Source: an uncultured bacterium (GTDB taxonomy: Bacteria > Verrucomicrobiota > Kiritimatiellia > RFP12 > UBA1067). Taken from it: a DNA stretch of 49,545 nt. Under the pieces are notes generated by a model. The model had not been told where the DNA came from. It saw only the letters and a list, made by a program, of their open reading frames with translations, and did not search any database. The position numbers and the translations under genes were made by a program. The stretch spans positions 1 to 49,545 of the forward strand of contig CADCGZ010000043.1 in assembly GCA_902801025.1 (NCBI GenBank). Reading direction: 5' to 3'. Within the stretch, counting starts at the first letter, position 1, and each line of letters begins with the position of its first letter. Shown piece after piece: positions 32,838 to 42,744 of this stretch.

Positions 32838-34200
32838 AGAGGTGGCTGCGACACCACGCACCGCCGTGGAAACGAAGCGCGAGAATCGTGGCGAGCACGG
32901 CGAAAAACGCGGGCATTGTCCACCAAAGCGCTATGAGCGACTTGTGGCACATGGCGATGGCAATCACCGCAGGCATCCATAGGCAGATGTCGCAACCGAG
33001 CTTCGCGCACATGACGAACTTCACGTCGCCGACGCCGCGCAACGCCCCCTCGAACACCAACCCCACGCCCTCTCCAATCTCGCGCAAGAGCATTATGAAG
33101 AACAGCGTGCGCACGGAAGCGCACCATGCGTCCATTGAAAACGCCGCGTCCGTAGGATAGAAAAGCGACGCTATGGGACCTGCAAACGGAAGAAGCATGG
33201 AATATACCGCAGTCAATATCACGATGCAAAGAAAGAGTCCCGTGCGAACAGTCCGCCTGACGGCAACCGCATCGTCCGCTCCGTGATTGCGCCCGCCTAC
33301 GATGCTCATACCGTCAGAAACGGCGCACATCGTGCAGTAGAAGACGTTGTTGACGGCAAACACCACGTTCGCAGACCCCGCGCCAAGTGCATCATATCGC
33401 CCGAGGACGAGCGTAAATACAGTAAACGCGACGCAGGCGGCAAACGACGTCACCCCGTTGAAAGAGCCAGTGCGAAGAATCTTGCCCATCAGCGGAAGAT
33501 CGGCCTTAAGCGCACCATCGCGCCAATGTGCGCGAACGAGCGCATCGCGGCAGACAGCCGCGCCTTGAAGCACCGTCACCGACGCGAGTGAAATGACACC
33601 CGCGATCGCGGCGCCCGCGTTGCCCATCGCAGGGATCGGACCCCAGCCGCCAATAAACACTGGGTTCACGGCGATATTTACGAGAACGCCAACTATTCCG
33701 CAGGCCGAAACCCAGCCCGTGCGCCCTTGCCCGGTGAGGAGCCCGCCAAGGACACCATTCAGTATCATGAAAAAGCCGCCTGGAACATAGATTGCGATGT
33801 ACGCCTTCTCGCCAGCCGCGACATCAGGAGCGTGCGCGGCAAAATCGACAAGCGCGAACGCGGCAAACACGAGCGCCACCAGAACCGGAATCGAGAAGAT
33901 GGAAAGCCACACTCCCTGTGCAAACGCACGCACCGCATCGCGCCCCTTTCCCGCGCCGTGCAGCTGCGCGACATAGACCGACGTGTAGCCGACAGTCGCG
34001 GAGATGAGGCAGACGAACATGACGGAGACCATTGTAGCCGAAAGCGACGCCTGAAGCGGGGCACAGCCACGCTGGGAAAGGAGAAAGCGGTCCCAAATGC
34101 TGTTCGCCGCGTAGACAAGCTGCATAAGGGCAAGCGGCAGAACGACCTTAAGCGTCTCCTCGAATCCACCCTTCGCCTTGATTTCGCATTTGTCAGGCAT
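32830..34200 (-). CDS. MATE-family multidrug/metabolite exporter
   Basis: 456 residues with about twelve hydrophobic helices in two similar halves. Typical MATE features: N-terminal VVLPLALMQLVYAANSIWDRFLLSQ region (IWDRFLLS in place of the usual VDxxMVG), SATVGYTSVYVAQLHGAGKG, VPGGFFMILNGVLGGLLTGQG, and in the second half GRYDALGAGSANVVFAVNN and GMSIVGGRNHGADD. It exchanges cations for drugs or metabolites across the inner membrane. A TGATATAAT box is only 6 nt before the ATG. Its stop codon lies in the loop of its own terminator. It is a single-gene unit between glgA and an AAA ATPase. Substrate unknown. Confidence 0.9.
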   Translation of the reverse strand: MPDKCEIKAKGGFEETLKVVLPLALMQLVYAANSIWDRFLLSQRGCAPLQASLSATMVSVMFVCLISATVGYTSVYVAQLHGAGKGRDAVRAFAQGVWLSIFSIPVLVALVFAAFALVDFAAHAPDVAAGEKAYIAIYVPGGFFMILNGVLGGLLTGQGRTGWVSACGIVGVLVNIAVNPVFIGGWGPIPAMGNAGAAIAGVISLASVTVLQGAAVCRDALVRAHWRDGALKADLPLMGKILRTGSFNGVTSFAACVAFTVFTLVLGRYDALGAGSANVVFAVNNVFYCTMCAVSDGMSIVGGRNHGADDAVAVRRTVRTGLFLCIVILTAVYSMLLPFAGPIASLFYPTDAAFSMDAWCASVRTLFFIMLLREIGEGVGLVFEGALRGVGDVKFVMCAKLGCDICLWMPAVIAIAMCHKSLIALWWTMPAFFAVLATILALRFHGGAWCRSHLSA

Positions 34201-34206
34201 GGCGAT

Positions 34207-34215
34207 ATTATATCA
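34207..34215 (-). promoter_or_regulatory. Extended -10 promoter of the MATE gene
   Basis: TGATATAAT with 6 nt before the ATG at 34200. Confidence 0.7.
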
Positions 34216-34264
34216 TTTACTGAACGGCTGAAAGGACAAGACAGTCGATATCAGGCAGCAAAGA

Positions 34265-35470
34265 CTAGTACAAGAACCCGAAGAGCCACAAGGGGATTCT
34301 GCATCCCCGCCCGACTTCGATGCCGTCCAATGCGAGATAGCTGTCCGGCAAATCCTTGATCTGCTCGAACGTTTTTCTTTCCCCTCCTATTTCGAAAAGA
34401 TGTCGTCCGTCGACAATGCTGTCACCGCGCGAAGGGAAGGCTGTCGTATTGCGAACCGAAAGCTGGTTGTTGAAAAACACTTCGCGGAGCGTTCCCTTGT
34501 CTGGATCGGGCGTAAGCGCGCACATCAAGTTTGTGTTGTCGCAAAAGAGCTTGCTCGGCGAACAAAGGCGCTTCAAGACATCGGCGTCTTCCGCCAACAT
34601 TCCGACTAATCCTGCCCGGCGGAGTGCATGCAAGACCTTGAGCCCCTGCTTGCGATCCATTTCAAGGCCCTGGCACAACTTGGAATTGTTCGGCGTCTGA
34701 GGGGTTGATTCTGCAAGTATCGTCAGCATCCTCCTCGCTTTGCGAATGGTTTCCGGCGTGACGTCCTCGACCTTGGGCAAATCGACATCCAGAACCTGGT
34801 TCACCACCTGAAGAAGTTTTCGATGGAAATGCCGAAGGTCCTCACGATAGAACGGATAGTAACCATGCTCAAGATACTGTTCGAACTTTGGCACGACTTT
34901 TACAGTTGAGACAACCGCCTCTGCAATGGACACATGATTTTTCAGGATGTCGCCCAGTTTCTGAACTGGGAATCTACCACACCCCTCAAACTCCAGAAAT
35001 TCCCTGAAGGACATTCCGGCAAGTGAATATTCCACCTGGCGGCGCGAAAGATCCGCTTTCCCTTGCGCGAGGCGCAGAATCGAAGATCCCGTATAGGCAA
35101 TCTTCAAGGTCTTGAAATTGTCATACAAGGTCTTGATCAGATTCTGCCAATCTGCGAGATAGTGTATTTCGTCGATGTAGATGCTTTCACCGCCGTGTCT
35201 TACATGATGCTGGGCTAGTTCGTATAACTCCTGAGCGTTCAGCCACACGTTGTCAACGGAAACATAGAGTGCTGTATCCGATTCATTTCGATTCTCTCTC
35301 AAATGCTGAAGAAGCATCGTCGTCTTTCCAACTCCGCGAGGGCCGTCAAGGGCGACCACCCTTGAATCCCAATCAATCTCATCAAAAAGATAGCGATGAA
35401 ACGACGTTTCGGTCTCGCGAATGCGATCAGCGGACATGTCATAAATCATTTGAACGCTCTCTTCAGTCAT
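34265..35470 (-). CDS. AAA-family ATPase of the AAA_14/DUF4143 type
   Basis: 401 residues from ATG 35470 (GGAGAG 7 nt upstream; an in-frame ATG at 35506 would add 12 residues). Walker A GPRGVGKTT (about 44-52), Walker B SIYIDEIHYL, sensor YTGSSILRL, then YSLAGMSFREFLEFEG, the signature of this widespread orphan ATPase family. The C-terminal half (about 270-400) is DUF4143-like, with a nuclease-like fold in some relatives (FEIGGERKTFEQ). Function is unknown; these genes are often single, mobile and present in many diverged copies. The gene is more AT-rich than both neighbours, which suggests transfer. Two palindromes just upstream could bind a repressor, possibly the product itself. Confidence 0.9.
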   Translation of the reverse strand: MTEESVQMIYDMSADRIRETETSFHRYLFDEIDWDSRVVALDGPRGVGKTTMLLQHLRENRNESDTALYVSVDNVWLNAQELYELAQHHVRHGGESIYIDEIHYLADWQNLIKTLYDNFKTLKIAYTGSSILRLAQGKADLSRRQVEYSLAGMSFREFLEFEGCGRFPVQKLGDILKNHVSIAEAVVSTVKVVPKFEQYLEHGYYPFYREDLRHFHRKLLQVVNQVLDVDLPKVEDVTPETIRKARRMLTILAESTPQTPNNSKLCQGLEMDRKQGLKVLHALRRAGLVGMLAEDADVLKRLCSPSKLFCDNTNLMCALTPDPDKGTLREVFFNNQLSVRNTTAFPSRGDSIVDGRHLFEIGGERKTFEQIKDLPDSYLALDGIEVGRGCRIPLWLFGFLY

Positions 35471-35504
35471 GGCATTGCTCTCCAAAGTGTAGTTTACAAA
35501 CCAC

Positions 35505-35541
35505 ATAATTTCGCAATTATCGTGGTTTTAAAACAACGATA
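35505..35541. promoter_or_regulatory. Two adjoining palindromes at the AAA ATPase promoter
   Basis: A perfect inverted repeat ATAATT-TCGC-AATTAT (35505-35520) abuts a 24-nt near-perfect palindrome (35518-35541; arms TATCGTGGTTTT and AAAACAACGATA, one mismatched pair). They cover the expected transcription start, downstream of the -10 box, as an operator would. Confidence 0.6.
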
Positions 35542-35549
35542 TTGTATCA
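35541..35549 (-). promoter_or_regulatory. Extended -10 promoter of the AAA ATPase gene
   Basis: TGATACAAT; its expected start site falls inside the 35518-35541 palindrome. Confidence 0.55.
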
Positions 35550-35585
35550 TATCACGCACAAGGGCGCAAGAGCACATCTCAGGAG

Positions 35586-35622
35586 AAAAACGCGGCGGCG
35601 CTGGACAAAGCCAACGCCGCCG
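35586..35622 (-). terminator. Rho-independent terminator of the surface-protein gene
   Basis: A 12-bp stem with one mismatch or G-U pair (CGGCGGCGTTGG/CCAGCGCCGCCG, 6-nt loop), then GCG and TTTTT on the minus strand. It lies 43-79 nt past the stop codon at 35665. Confidence 0.85.
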
Positions 35623-35664
35623 TAAAACACCGAGGAAAACGAGGGAGGGTTCCCGGTGCGCAAA

Positions 35665-38292
35665 TCATCTGACTATGATGACAGTGCCACCGACGGAGAG
35701 CGCAAGCGAGAGGTGCTGCGGTCCAACCGAAGTCGCGTCCGCCCCGCTCATCCACGCAAAGTCGAGCGATTCAGCGGACTTGAGCTTGCCGCCCGACGAT
35801 GTCGTGGTCACGAAGGCATTGGTGCTCATGCCGTAGGAGGCGGATAGAGACCAGTCAACAAGGTTAAACGGCCCCTTGGCTCTTGCCGTTCGCGCAGCGC
35901 AGTCGCGGGGAATGTACACCTCAAGTTTCCCGTCTCCGGGATTGAGATTGTCCTTGGCCAACGAAACCATCGCGGACTGGCGAAGCGGAGCTTCGGCATA
36001 GGGCGTCGCAGGCAGTTCGTAGATGAGCCGAGTCGGATCGGCGGCGCCGGAGAGTCCGTAGACCTTCATGGTCGGAGTCGTACCGCGAAAGGTAATCGAG
36101 GAGAACTTGAACGCCTTGTCGGGGATCTCAAGCGTTGAATTGTCCACGATGACGGCGGAGGGATTCGAGTTATTGCTTTCGCGGAGCAGAACGGAACTGC
36201 CGCCGGCGATGTCGAGCGTGAAGTTCGCGGACGGATTGTAGCCCTTTATCTTGAACGCGGCCCCGTTGCGAAGACGAAGCACGGAGTTCGTGCCCGGCGA
36301 GAAGCTCTTCGCGGAACTCCAGAAGTTGGCGTTGTCGGCGAGCGTGACGCCATCGAGCGTCAGCGTAGCACTCGCGCCGGTCGCCGAGAAGTTTGGCGCG
36401 ATGAGCGAAACATTGTCGCCAACGAGCGTAATCGATGCGCCTGCGGGCAGGACGGAGAGCGAGGCGACAGTCGTGTCCGCAGAAAGCATGACCGAGTTCG
36501 TGCCGTCAACAGGGAAATTCGCCGTAGAGGCAGTAGTCGGATAGCCGATTCCCGTACCGGAGCAAGTCCAGTTGGCGGCGTTCGTCCAGAACCCCTGTTC
36601 GACTTCTGCCTTCCATGTGTAGGTGAGAGAATCGCTCACAGATACATCTGTAACGGCCGTTTCGTCGGACCATTCTTGCTGGCTGTAGGCGTTGGAACTT
36701 GTGACCTTTCCGTACCAGACACCCTCGCCAGGGAACAGCCCCGAAACCGTCCACGCGCCGCCCGCAGGATTGGCCGTGTAGTTTGTCGTGCCAACGACAG
36801 TCCAGTCGGACCGGTCCCGCGAAATCCAGAGCGTGAGAGTCGTAATGCCGGAGCCGAACACGTCGAACGTGCCCGACGCCGTTCCGGCACCGTTCACCGA
36901 AACGAGCGAGAGCGTGTCGTTGAGTTCCGTGCCGCAAACGAGCGAACAGGTGCCGATGTCCGTCGTTACCGTCCCGTTGTTGTCGTTCGCGACGACGAGG
37001 CGGTAGTAGTAGGTGCCGTCACCGAAGCCGCTGAACGGCAGCGCGAAGGCGCCCGTCGCTGTGACGGTGCCGAGCACGGCGGACGAGCCGAGCGCGGAGG
37101 TCGTGCCGTACTCGAGCGTGACGGTCGCCTGCGTCGCGCCTGAGCCGAAGTTGGCGACGCTGCCGGGGAAGACCATGCCGCCGTTGTCGGGATAGGGGGT
37201 GCCGAAGGTCACGTCGAGCGGCGCTGAGTTGGGATCATAGGTGCCGTCGATAAGGACGTCCAGGTATTGCGGATAGGCGGATGTGCTGCCGCTCATGGCC
37301 GAGGTGGTGAAGACCTCCTCCGACGTGCGCAGCGCCGGATAGGTGACGTTGGCCTGGTTGAAGCCCTTCGCGGTGTTGTTGTCCCACTTGACGAGACGGT
37401 AGGTCTGCTTCGCGCCGCTCGTGAAGGCGGGCGAGTTCGCGTCGATTTCGAAGACCACGGACCCGGACGGCGAGAAGTCGATGGCGGCCTTGTTCATGAT
37501 GGGGCCGTTCGCATACGGGGAGGCGGGCAGGACGAAGTGGAAGGTGATCGTGCCGGAGATGGAGGGATTGGACTGGAAGAACCGCATTTCCGGCGCGCTT
37601 CCCTTGAACGTGATGACCGCATTGCTAGCGGATTTGAATGGATTGAGAGAACCATCAAGTTTCCCGTCGTCGAGCGTCAGGTTCAGCCCATTGATCGTGT
37701 TGTTCCATTTTCGGACCCACACCTTGCCGCCGCTCTCTGCTACAAGATGGACACCGTTCTGAACCGTCAGGCCACCAAAATTGACGCTGCCGCCGTTCTT
37801 CGCGACAACCGTGCAGTCAGAGGAGAAGGTGACCGTGTTTTCGTTGAGTCCCCAGACGCTGTTATTGAGATCCGAATAGTTGGGGTAGAGGTCGATGCCG
37901 TCGAAGGTGAACGTACCGGTCGCATCAACCGTTCCGGGGAAGCCGCCATACTTGACCGAGAGACCGTACTTGGTTCCCGATGTGGCGGTCTGGAACGTGA
38001 CGTTCGCGCCGTTGGAGATGCCGGTGAGCATTTTGACGGCGGTGTTCGCCGAAATCGTGACCGTGGCGGTGACGCCGTCGAAGCTCACGTTGTCGGAGGT
38101 GCCGGGCGCGGCAGCCGCGGGCTCGCCGCCCACGAGCCAGTTGGCGGGGTCGGACCAGGCGCCGGTCGCGACATCGGTGTTCCACGTGTAGTCCGCAGCA
38201 CGGACGCCTGTTGTTGCGAAAAGAAGCGCAACCATAGCGCAGAGCGAGGATTTCATGATAGTCTTCATGGCTGTATTCATGAGTGTTTTCAT
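35665..38292 (-). CDS. Exported beta-rich surface protein with duplicated autotransporter-type modules
   Basis: 875 residues from ATG 38292. A signal peptide (about 1-33, ending TGVRAA) is followed by a module opening YTWNTDVATGAWSDPANW, the G-x-W-x-NW motif of autotransporter-associated beta-helix repeats. A second related module begins near residue 580 (YTWKAEVEQGFWTNAANW). Each module ends with a similar LP-A-PYA-P stretch and a YRLVKW/FNLVDW-like strand. Two fibronectin-III-like domains lie between them (about 360-570). There is no beta-barrel translocator, PEP-CTERM or LPxTG tail; the protein ends SLALSVGGTVIIVR. Secreted, probably displayed on the cell surface; function unknown. A strong terminator follows. 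Confidence 0.8.
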   Translation of the reverse strand: MKTLMNTAMKTIMKSSLCAMVALLFATTGVRAADYTWNTDVATGAWSDPANWLVGGEPAAAAPGTSDNVSFDGVTATVTISANTAVKMLTGISNGANVTFQTATSGTKYGLSVKYGGFPGTVDATGTFTFDGIDLYPNYSDLNNSVWGLNENTVTFSSDCTVVAKNGGSVNFGGLTVQNGVHLVAESGGKVWVRKWNNTINGLNLTLDDGKLDGSLNPFKSASNAVITFKGSAPEMRFFQSNPSISGTITFHFVLPASPYANGPIMNKAAIDFSPSGSVVFEIDANSPAFTSGAKQTYRLVKWDNNTAKGFNQANVTYPALRTSEEVFTTSAMSGSTSAYPQYLDVLIDGTYDPNSAPLDVTFGTPYPDNGGMVFPGSVANFGSGATQATVTLEYGTTSALGSSAVLGTVTATGAFALPFSGFGDGTYYYRLVVANDNNGTVTTDIGTCSLVCGTELNDTLSLVSVNGAGTASGTFDVFGSGITTLTLWISRDRSDWTVVGTTNYTANPAGGAWTVSGLFPGEGVWYGKVTSSNAYSQQEWSDETAVTDVSVSDSLTYTWKAEVEQGFWTNAANWTCSGTGIGYPTTASTANFPVDGTNSVMLSADTTVASLSVLPAGASITLVGDNVSLIAPNFSATGASATLTLDGVTLADNANFWSSAKSFSPGTNSVLRLRNGAAFKIKGYNPSANFTLDIAGGSSVLLRESNNSNPSAVIVDNSTLEIPDKAFKFSSITFRGTTPTMKVYGLSGAADPTRLIYELPATPYAEAPLRQSAMVSLAKDNLNPGDGKLEVYIPRDCAARTARAKGPFNLVDWSLSASYGMSTNAFVTTTSSGGKLKSAESLDFAWMSGADATSVGPQHLSLALSVGGTVIIVR

Positions 38293-38329
38293 TTTGATAC
38301 TCTCGGTGTAGTTTTTCCCTTCACCGCGC

Positions 38330-38338
38330 ATTGTATCA
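38330..38338 (-). promoter_or_regulatory. Extended -10 promoter of the surface-protein gene
   Basis: TGATACAAT, 37 nt before the chosen ATG at 38292. Confidence 0.5.
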
Positions 38339-38398
38339 AATTCCAGCATTTTCGCTTGTGATTTCGTCCACAAATTATTGTCATTTTACGGACAGTAG

Positions 38399-38418
38399 AC
38401 GCGGCACTTACGCCGCGT
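38399..38418. terminator. Possible terminator hairpin after the subtilase operon
   Basis: Perfect 7-bp stem ACGCGGC/GCCGCGT, 8-27 nt beyond the subtilase stop. The U-tract is on the plus-strand side only (GTTTTAT), so it is weak for the minus-strand operon. Confidence 0.35.
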
Positions 38419-38425
38419 TTTATGC

Positions 38426-39736
38426 TCATTCCAACGGAGTGCCGCCGGCGATTGGCGCAGACGAAGCGATGACAACAACGAATCCAATAATGGCCTCTTT
38501 GTCGGGATCGCTCTCGCTGCCCTTCGAGACAACATCAACGCGGAGTCGGCAAATCGTCTCGCGCTCGCGGTTGCGCGCTTCATAGACAAGGAAGCACCCA
38601 GTCGCAGTCGTTGTCGGAACTGTCAGCACCTGATCTAGCCCGATGGGATTGAACGTTGGCATGTTGCCGCAATACCAGTAGAGGTTGGCGTCAGAGACAT
38701 TCACGGGGACAAGCGTGTACTTGAGCTTGCGCGTCTCGCCAGGATACATTTTGATTTCGTAGCGGCTGTACTGGGCGTTCCATGCAAGGCCGTTGTTCAA
38801 AAGCGTCGCGGAGGTCGTCTTCACGTACGACGCCTTCTCCGCATCGATCTGCGCCTGCGTCTTGTAGTCCGCGGGAACATGGCCCGCTTGGAGGAGGCCG
38901 TGGCCCCAGACCTTCGAGGGTCCGTCGGAAAGCTTTACACAGCTCGCCTTGAGAATCTCGTAAAGCTCGTCGCGCGTAAGGTCTGGCTTCTGCTGCTGAT
39001 AGAGCGCACAGATCGCCGTCGCCATCGGCGCGGCAAAGGACGAGCCGCCATTCGTGCCCGTCGCGCCCGTGGCGCTCGTGTAGAGCGGAACGTTGTTGCC
39101 AAACGCCGCAAAGTCCTTCGCCCAGTTGTCGTTGAGCCCAGCTGACATGCGGTCTCGCTTGATCCCTGCGATGTTGATCACGCCGTCAATGTCCTGCGGG
39201 AACGAAAGCGTCTCATTCGGCGCGTTGCCGCCGGCCGCCACAAGAATAAGACCCTGCGCGAGCATCGCGCGGATCTGCTCGGTAGCCCACGCGAGTTGCT
39301 GCTCCGTGTAGTCGAACGGTGTGTATCCGCCGCTGAAGTTGACGACGCGGCAGCCATTCGTGAAACACCACCAGATGCCGTTGATGTCGTCGACAAAGTC
39401 TCTGCCGTTGTAGGCGTAGAGCGTGCACTCTGGCGCGATGCCGAACTTGTCGGACTTGATGATCGAGGCGACGCCAAGTCCGTGTGACGCAGTCTGCGAC
39501 GTATCGCCGCCTAAGACGTCAATCGCCATGTTAGTGACCGAGCCGTTTACAATCGGGCGAATTCCCGTGTCGACCATGCCGACCTTGACGCCCTTCCCGG
39601 TGATGCCAGCGTTGAGGAGGTTCGTGACACCGAGCTCGCCCATATACCACGCCGAGGCGTCGTAGGTCATCGCCATCGCTACGGGCATGCCAAAACACAT
39701 GGTTGCAAGCGATACAACCATGAAAATTCGCTTCAT
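38426..39736 (-). CDS. Secreted subtilisin-like serine protease (S8)
   Basis: 436 residues from ATG 39736, which has GGAGGCGGAG upstream; the ATG follows the real end of the preceding gene by 1 nt. Signal peptide about 1-22. Catalytic triad: D56 in KVGMVDTGI, H85 in ASHGLGVASI and S233 in GGSSFAAPMA (GSS instead of the usual GTS), with the oxyanion Asn at 171 (AAGGNAP). There is no obvious propeptide, and the C-terminal ~140 residues (from about 300) form a beta-rich domain of unknown role. Being translationally coupled to a carbohydrate-active gene is unusual for a protease; it may mature or clear surface proteins, or release peptides from glycoproteins. Confidence 0.9.
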   Translation of the reverse strand: MKRIFMVVSLATMCFGMPVAMAMTYDASAWYMGELGVTNLLNAGITGKGVKVGMVDTGIRPIVNGSVTNMAIDVLGGDTSQTASHGLGVASIIKSDKFGIAPECTLYAYNGRDFVDDINGIWWCFTNGCRVVNFSGGYTPFDYTEQQLAWATEQIRAMLAQGLILVAAGGNAPNETLSFPQDIDGVINIAGIKRDRMSAGLNDNWAKDFAAFGNNVPLYTSATGATGTNGGSSFAAPMATAICALYQQQKPDLTRDELYEILKASCVKLSDGPSKVWGHGLLQAGHVPADYKTQAQIDAEKASYVKTTSATLLNNGLAWNAQYSRYEIKMYPGETRKLKYTLVPVNVSDANLYWYCGNMPTFNPIGLDQVLTVPTTTATGCFLVYEARNRERETICRLRVDVVSKGSESDPDKEAIIGFVVVIASSAPIAGGTPLE

Positions 39737-39737
39737 T

Positions 39738-42730
39738 CTACTCCGCCTCCTCCAACCGGAAATTGCGGAAGGCAAGGCCGGAGTGCTCGGCCGGCATCAT
39801 CTGGAACTGCACGGCGATCGAGATGATCTTGCGGAAATGCTCCGGGACAGTCCCCCGCGATAGGCCCATCCGCCGCGCTTGTACATCGGGACGCGCCATC
39901 CGCCGAAGGCGAGCTTGCCGTTCTCGTCGCGCCCATTGAGCTTCAGCTGCGGCGTCGCGTGGTCATGGTAGTTTCCGTCCGCGTCCGGGAGGCGGTTCAT
40001 CTCGAAATAGAGGCGCGTGTACTTCCCGGGCTCGACAGGGATGCCCTCGGCAAGATCGGCGTTCCCGCAGCACCAGCTCCCGGCCGTCTCGTCAAGCGCC
40101 ACGTTCCAAGTCCTTGTTGCCTCGTCGTAGCTCGCATGGACGCCCTTCCCGCCGCCAGAGCGGCCGATCTTCGGAAACTCCACCACCTTCGGCTCCGGTT
40201 TCTGCACGGTAATCGCCGCAACGTAAGACGTCGTGCCGCGCCGCGGCGCAATCTCGACGGACGCAATCTTCTTCTCGGGCTTCGGGTTCGGCCACTGACG
40301 AATCATGTACTTGTGTCCTTCGCCGTCCTTCCAGCCGACAACTTCCTGCCCGCTCTTCGCGTCCACTTCTACGGATGTCTTGTCATCGTAGACAACGCGG
40401 TAGACGGGCGCGGCAGTATGTGCGAAGTAGAGGAATGCCGCGCGCGAATCGACTGCAATCCCCTTCACGGGCTTCTCGACCTTGATAACGTCCTTAAACT
40501 GGTTCTGGTCGAAACGGATGAAGTCGAAGCGCATTCCGCGCCAGTCGGTCACGCCCCACGGAATCTTGAAGTCCGGATTCTGGACGTTGGCGAATTCGTT
40601 GAGCCGCACGAAGACCATGCGGTTTGGATCGACGTCGAAAACGGGCTGGCGAGCCACGCGCTCCGCTCTCTCGCGGGCGATTTCCGCCTTGCCGAGTTCA
40701 AGCGACTTCTCGGCAGTAAGCCCCTGATCCCACACGGCATCCGACGAGCGCGGATATTTCGCAAGGACATCGGAAACATCGCCGTACACGTAGAAATGCG
40801 AGCCGCCCGAAAGAACGAGCGTGTAGTAGCCGTCCGCATCGGGCTTGAGCGGCTGGCGATGGGAGACGAGATTGCGGACACGCGGATCCGCGCCGGCGAC
40901 CGACTTGTCGTCGGGGCGCGTGAAGAGGCGCACAAGTATCGGCTTCTTCGCGCCACCAGGAAGAGGCGCGGGCTTAAAGCGCACGACCGGCAGCGTCGGC
41001 GCACGCGAAGTGATCATGTACGCGTCAAGTTTGCCGCGGCGGGCTGGCGTCACTTCGATCGAGGCCGCGGCGCTTCCGTCGTCCTTGATCGCGTCCAGCA
41101 TTTCGCAGCACGGATTCACGCCCTTCTTCGCAGCGGCCGCAAGAACGGCGGAAACCATTTCGGACGTCGCTACCTTTTCCTTGAACTCGACGAGTGAACC
41201 GCCCTTCGCAGCCCATTCGTCGATGCGGCTGCGCGTGACGGGATCCATCGCCGCAATTCCGGCAAACGTCAGCACGTCGTAGCGGTTGAGGCGGTCCGTC
41301 TCGTTGATCTGCGGCTCGAAGATGACGTCTATCGGGAGATGCGCGTATTCAAGCGCCTGCACGAGCGCGTCGAAAAGACGATGGTTGCCGCCGCCGTTCG
41401 CGAACGCGTGGCGCTCGTTCGTCTGCGAGAAAAGAACGGCCACCTTGCGCGGAACGCCACGGTCGCGCGGCGTGAAGAACTCGTTCACGTCCTGTATCTC
41501 GCGCTTGGCGAGGCGTATTCCGAGCAGCTGGTCGGTGTTGACCTTGTAGGGGCAAAGGAAGTTATAGGCGCTCACTTTGCCGACTTTTTTTAGCGACTCC
41601 TCGGGCCACATCCGCCAGAACTTCGTGCCCTTCCACTTGCCCTCGGTCTCGACTACTTCGTGCGCCGCACGCCAGTCGCTCGGACGGCGCGACCACTTGA
41701 ACATGTAGGAGACGTTGTACCCCCGCTGATACTGGTCGAGAAAGCTCTGGCGGATCGAGTTCGTGGAGCAGCCGACGTACATCTCGCTGTCGACGATCGG
41801 CTTCCCGTCCGCAAGCGCCCTCAGAAGATGCGCCTCGACCGCCCCGCCGTGCCCGCCCGTCGGCGCGCACACGACGCCGAGCGGCTTGTTAGCCGTATAG
41901 AGGTCGATGCCGCGCGTACGCATGGTAGTCGGCTGGAAGCACGCGAGCGCGTTCGGGTCGACCCTCCTAATCGCCTCCTGGCCCTCGGCCAAGAGAGATG
42001 CGAACTTCTCCTCTATCGCCTTGATACGGTCCGCGCCCTTGAGCGACTGGTCGACACGTCCCTCCTCGGAGCACGCCGGCTCGTTCATGAGTTCGTAGCA
42101 CCACGGCTTCCAGCCAATCTCGCGCGTGAGGCGCGCTCCTTCCTCCCACATCGTGAGCCACACCTTGCGTCCTTCATCCGTCAGGATGGAATACGGCATG
42201 AAGTGGTGCCCGCCAGGCGCGCGCGCCTTCTCGTTGCACGAAAGGCACCCGTGGCCCCAGTTCGCCGCCGTGAAATCCACGTAGACAGGAAGAGTGCTCG
42301 CTATCGCCGCCGCATACTTCTTGTCGTCGCGTCTACGCATGCGCTGCTTTGGGTTCAATTTCAGCATCCACTCCATCGGCGCCTCGTAGCCAATGCCGTC
42401 GAGCCCAAGCCGCTGCAGGTTGTCATAGCCCGGCATATCCTGGTAGAGCCACTTCAGCTCAGGAACGTACCCGGGAGTGTCCTCGTTGCACTCGAGTTCC
42501 GTCGCGCCGTACCAGATGGTCGCGGGGAAGTAGTGCGGCTGGCCATTTACAAGAAGATGGCCTTCCTTCGACACGGAGAACGCCGCGTCCTGCGGATACA
42601 GCTCGTCTTTTGGAAGAGCGTCAAACGGGACGAACGGATCGAAGCCGAGTCCCTTGGGATCGAGGTATTCGTCGGCCGGAGCAACGGCAGCGGCCAAAAC
42701 AGCGGAAAGTGCGATCGACAGACGTTTCAT
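39738..42730 (-). pseudogene. Large secreted GH-A-type glycoside hydrolase (beta-galactosidase-like), frameshifted near its 3' end
   Basis: The intact frame runs from ATG 42730 and, as sequenced, ends at 39797 (977 residues). After residue ~956 it turns into a Ser/Arg-rich nonsense tail. Shifting one base at the C5 run 39852-39856 restores a good end (TVPEHFRKIISIAVQ ... GLAFRNFRLEEAE) with stop TAG at 39740-39738, 1 nt before the subtilase ATG. Signal peptide about 1-19. The TIM barrel has YELMNEPACSEEG with acid/base E217 and VDSEMYVG with likely nucleophile E316. A trimerisation-like Rossmann domain follows (VAVLFSQTNERHA), then beta domains. GH42-like, but not safely placed. The frameshift may be real or a sequencing error; most of the enzyme is unaffected. 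Confidence 0.75.
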
Positions 42731-42744
42731 GGCGCGAGACCCCC

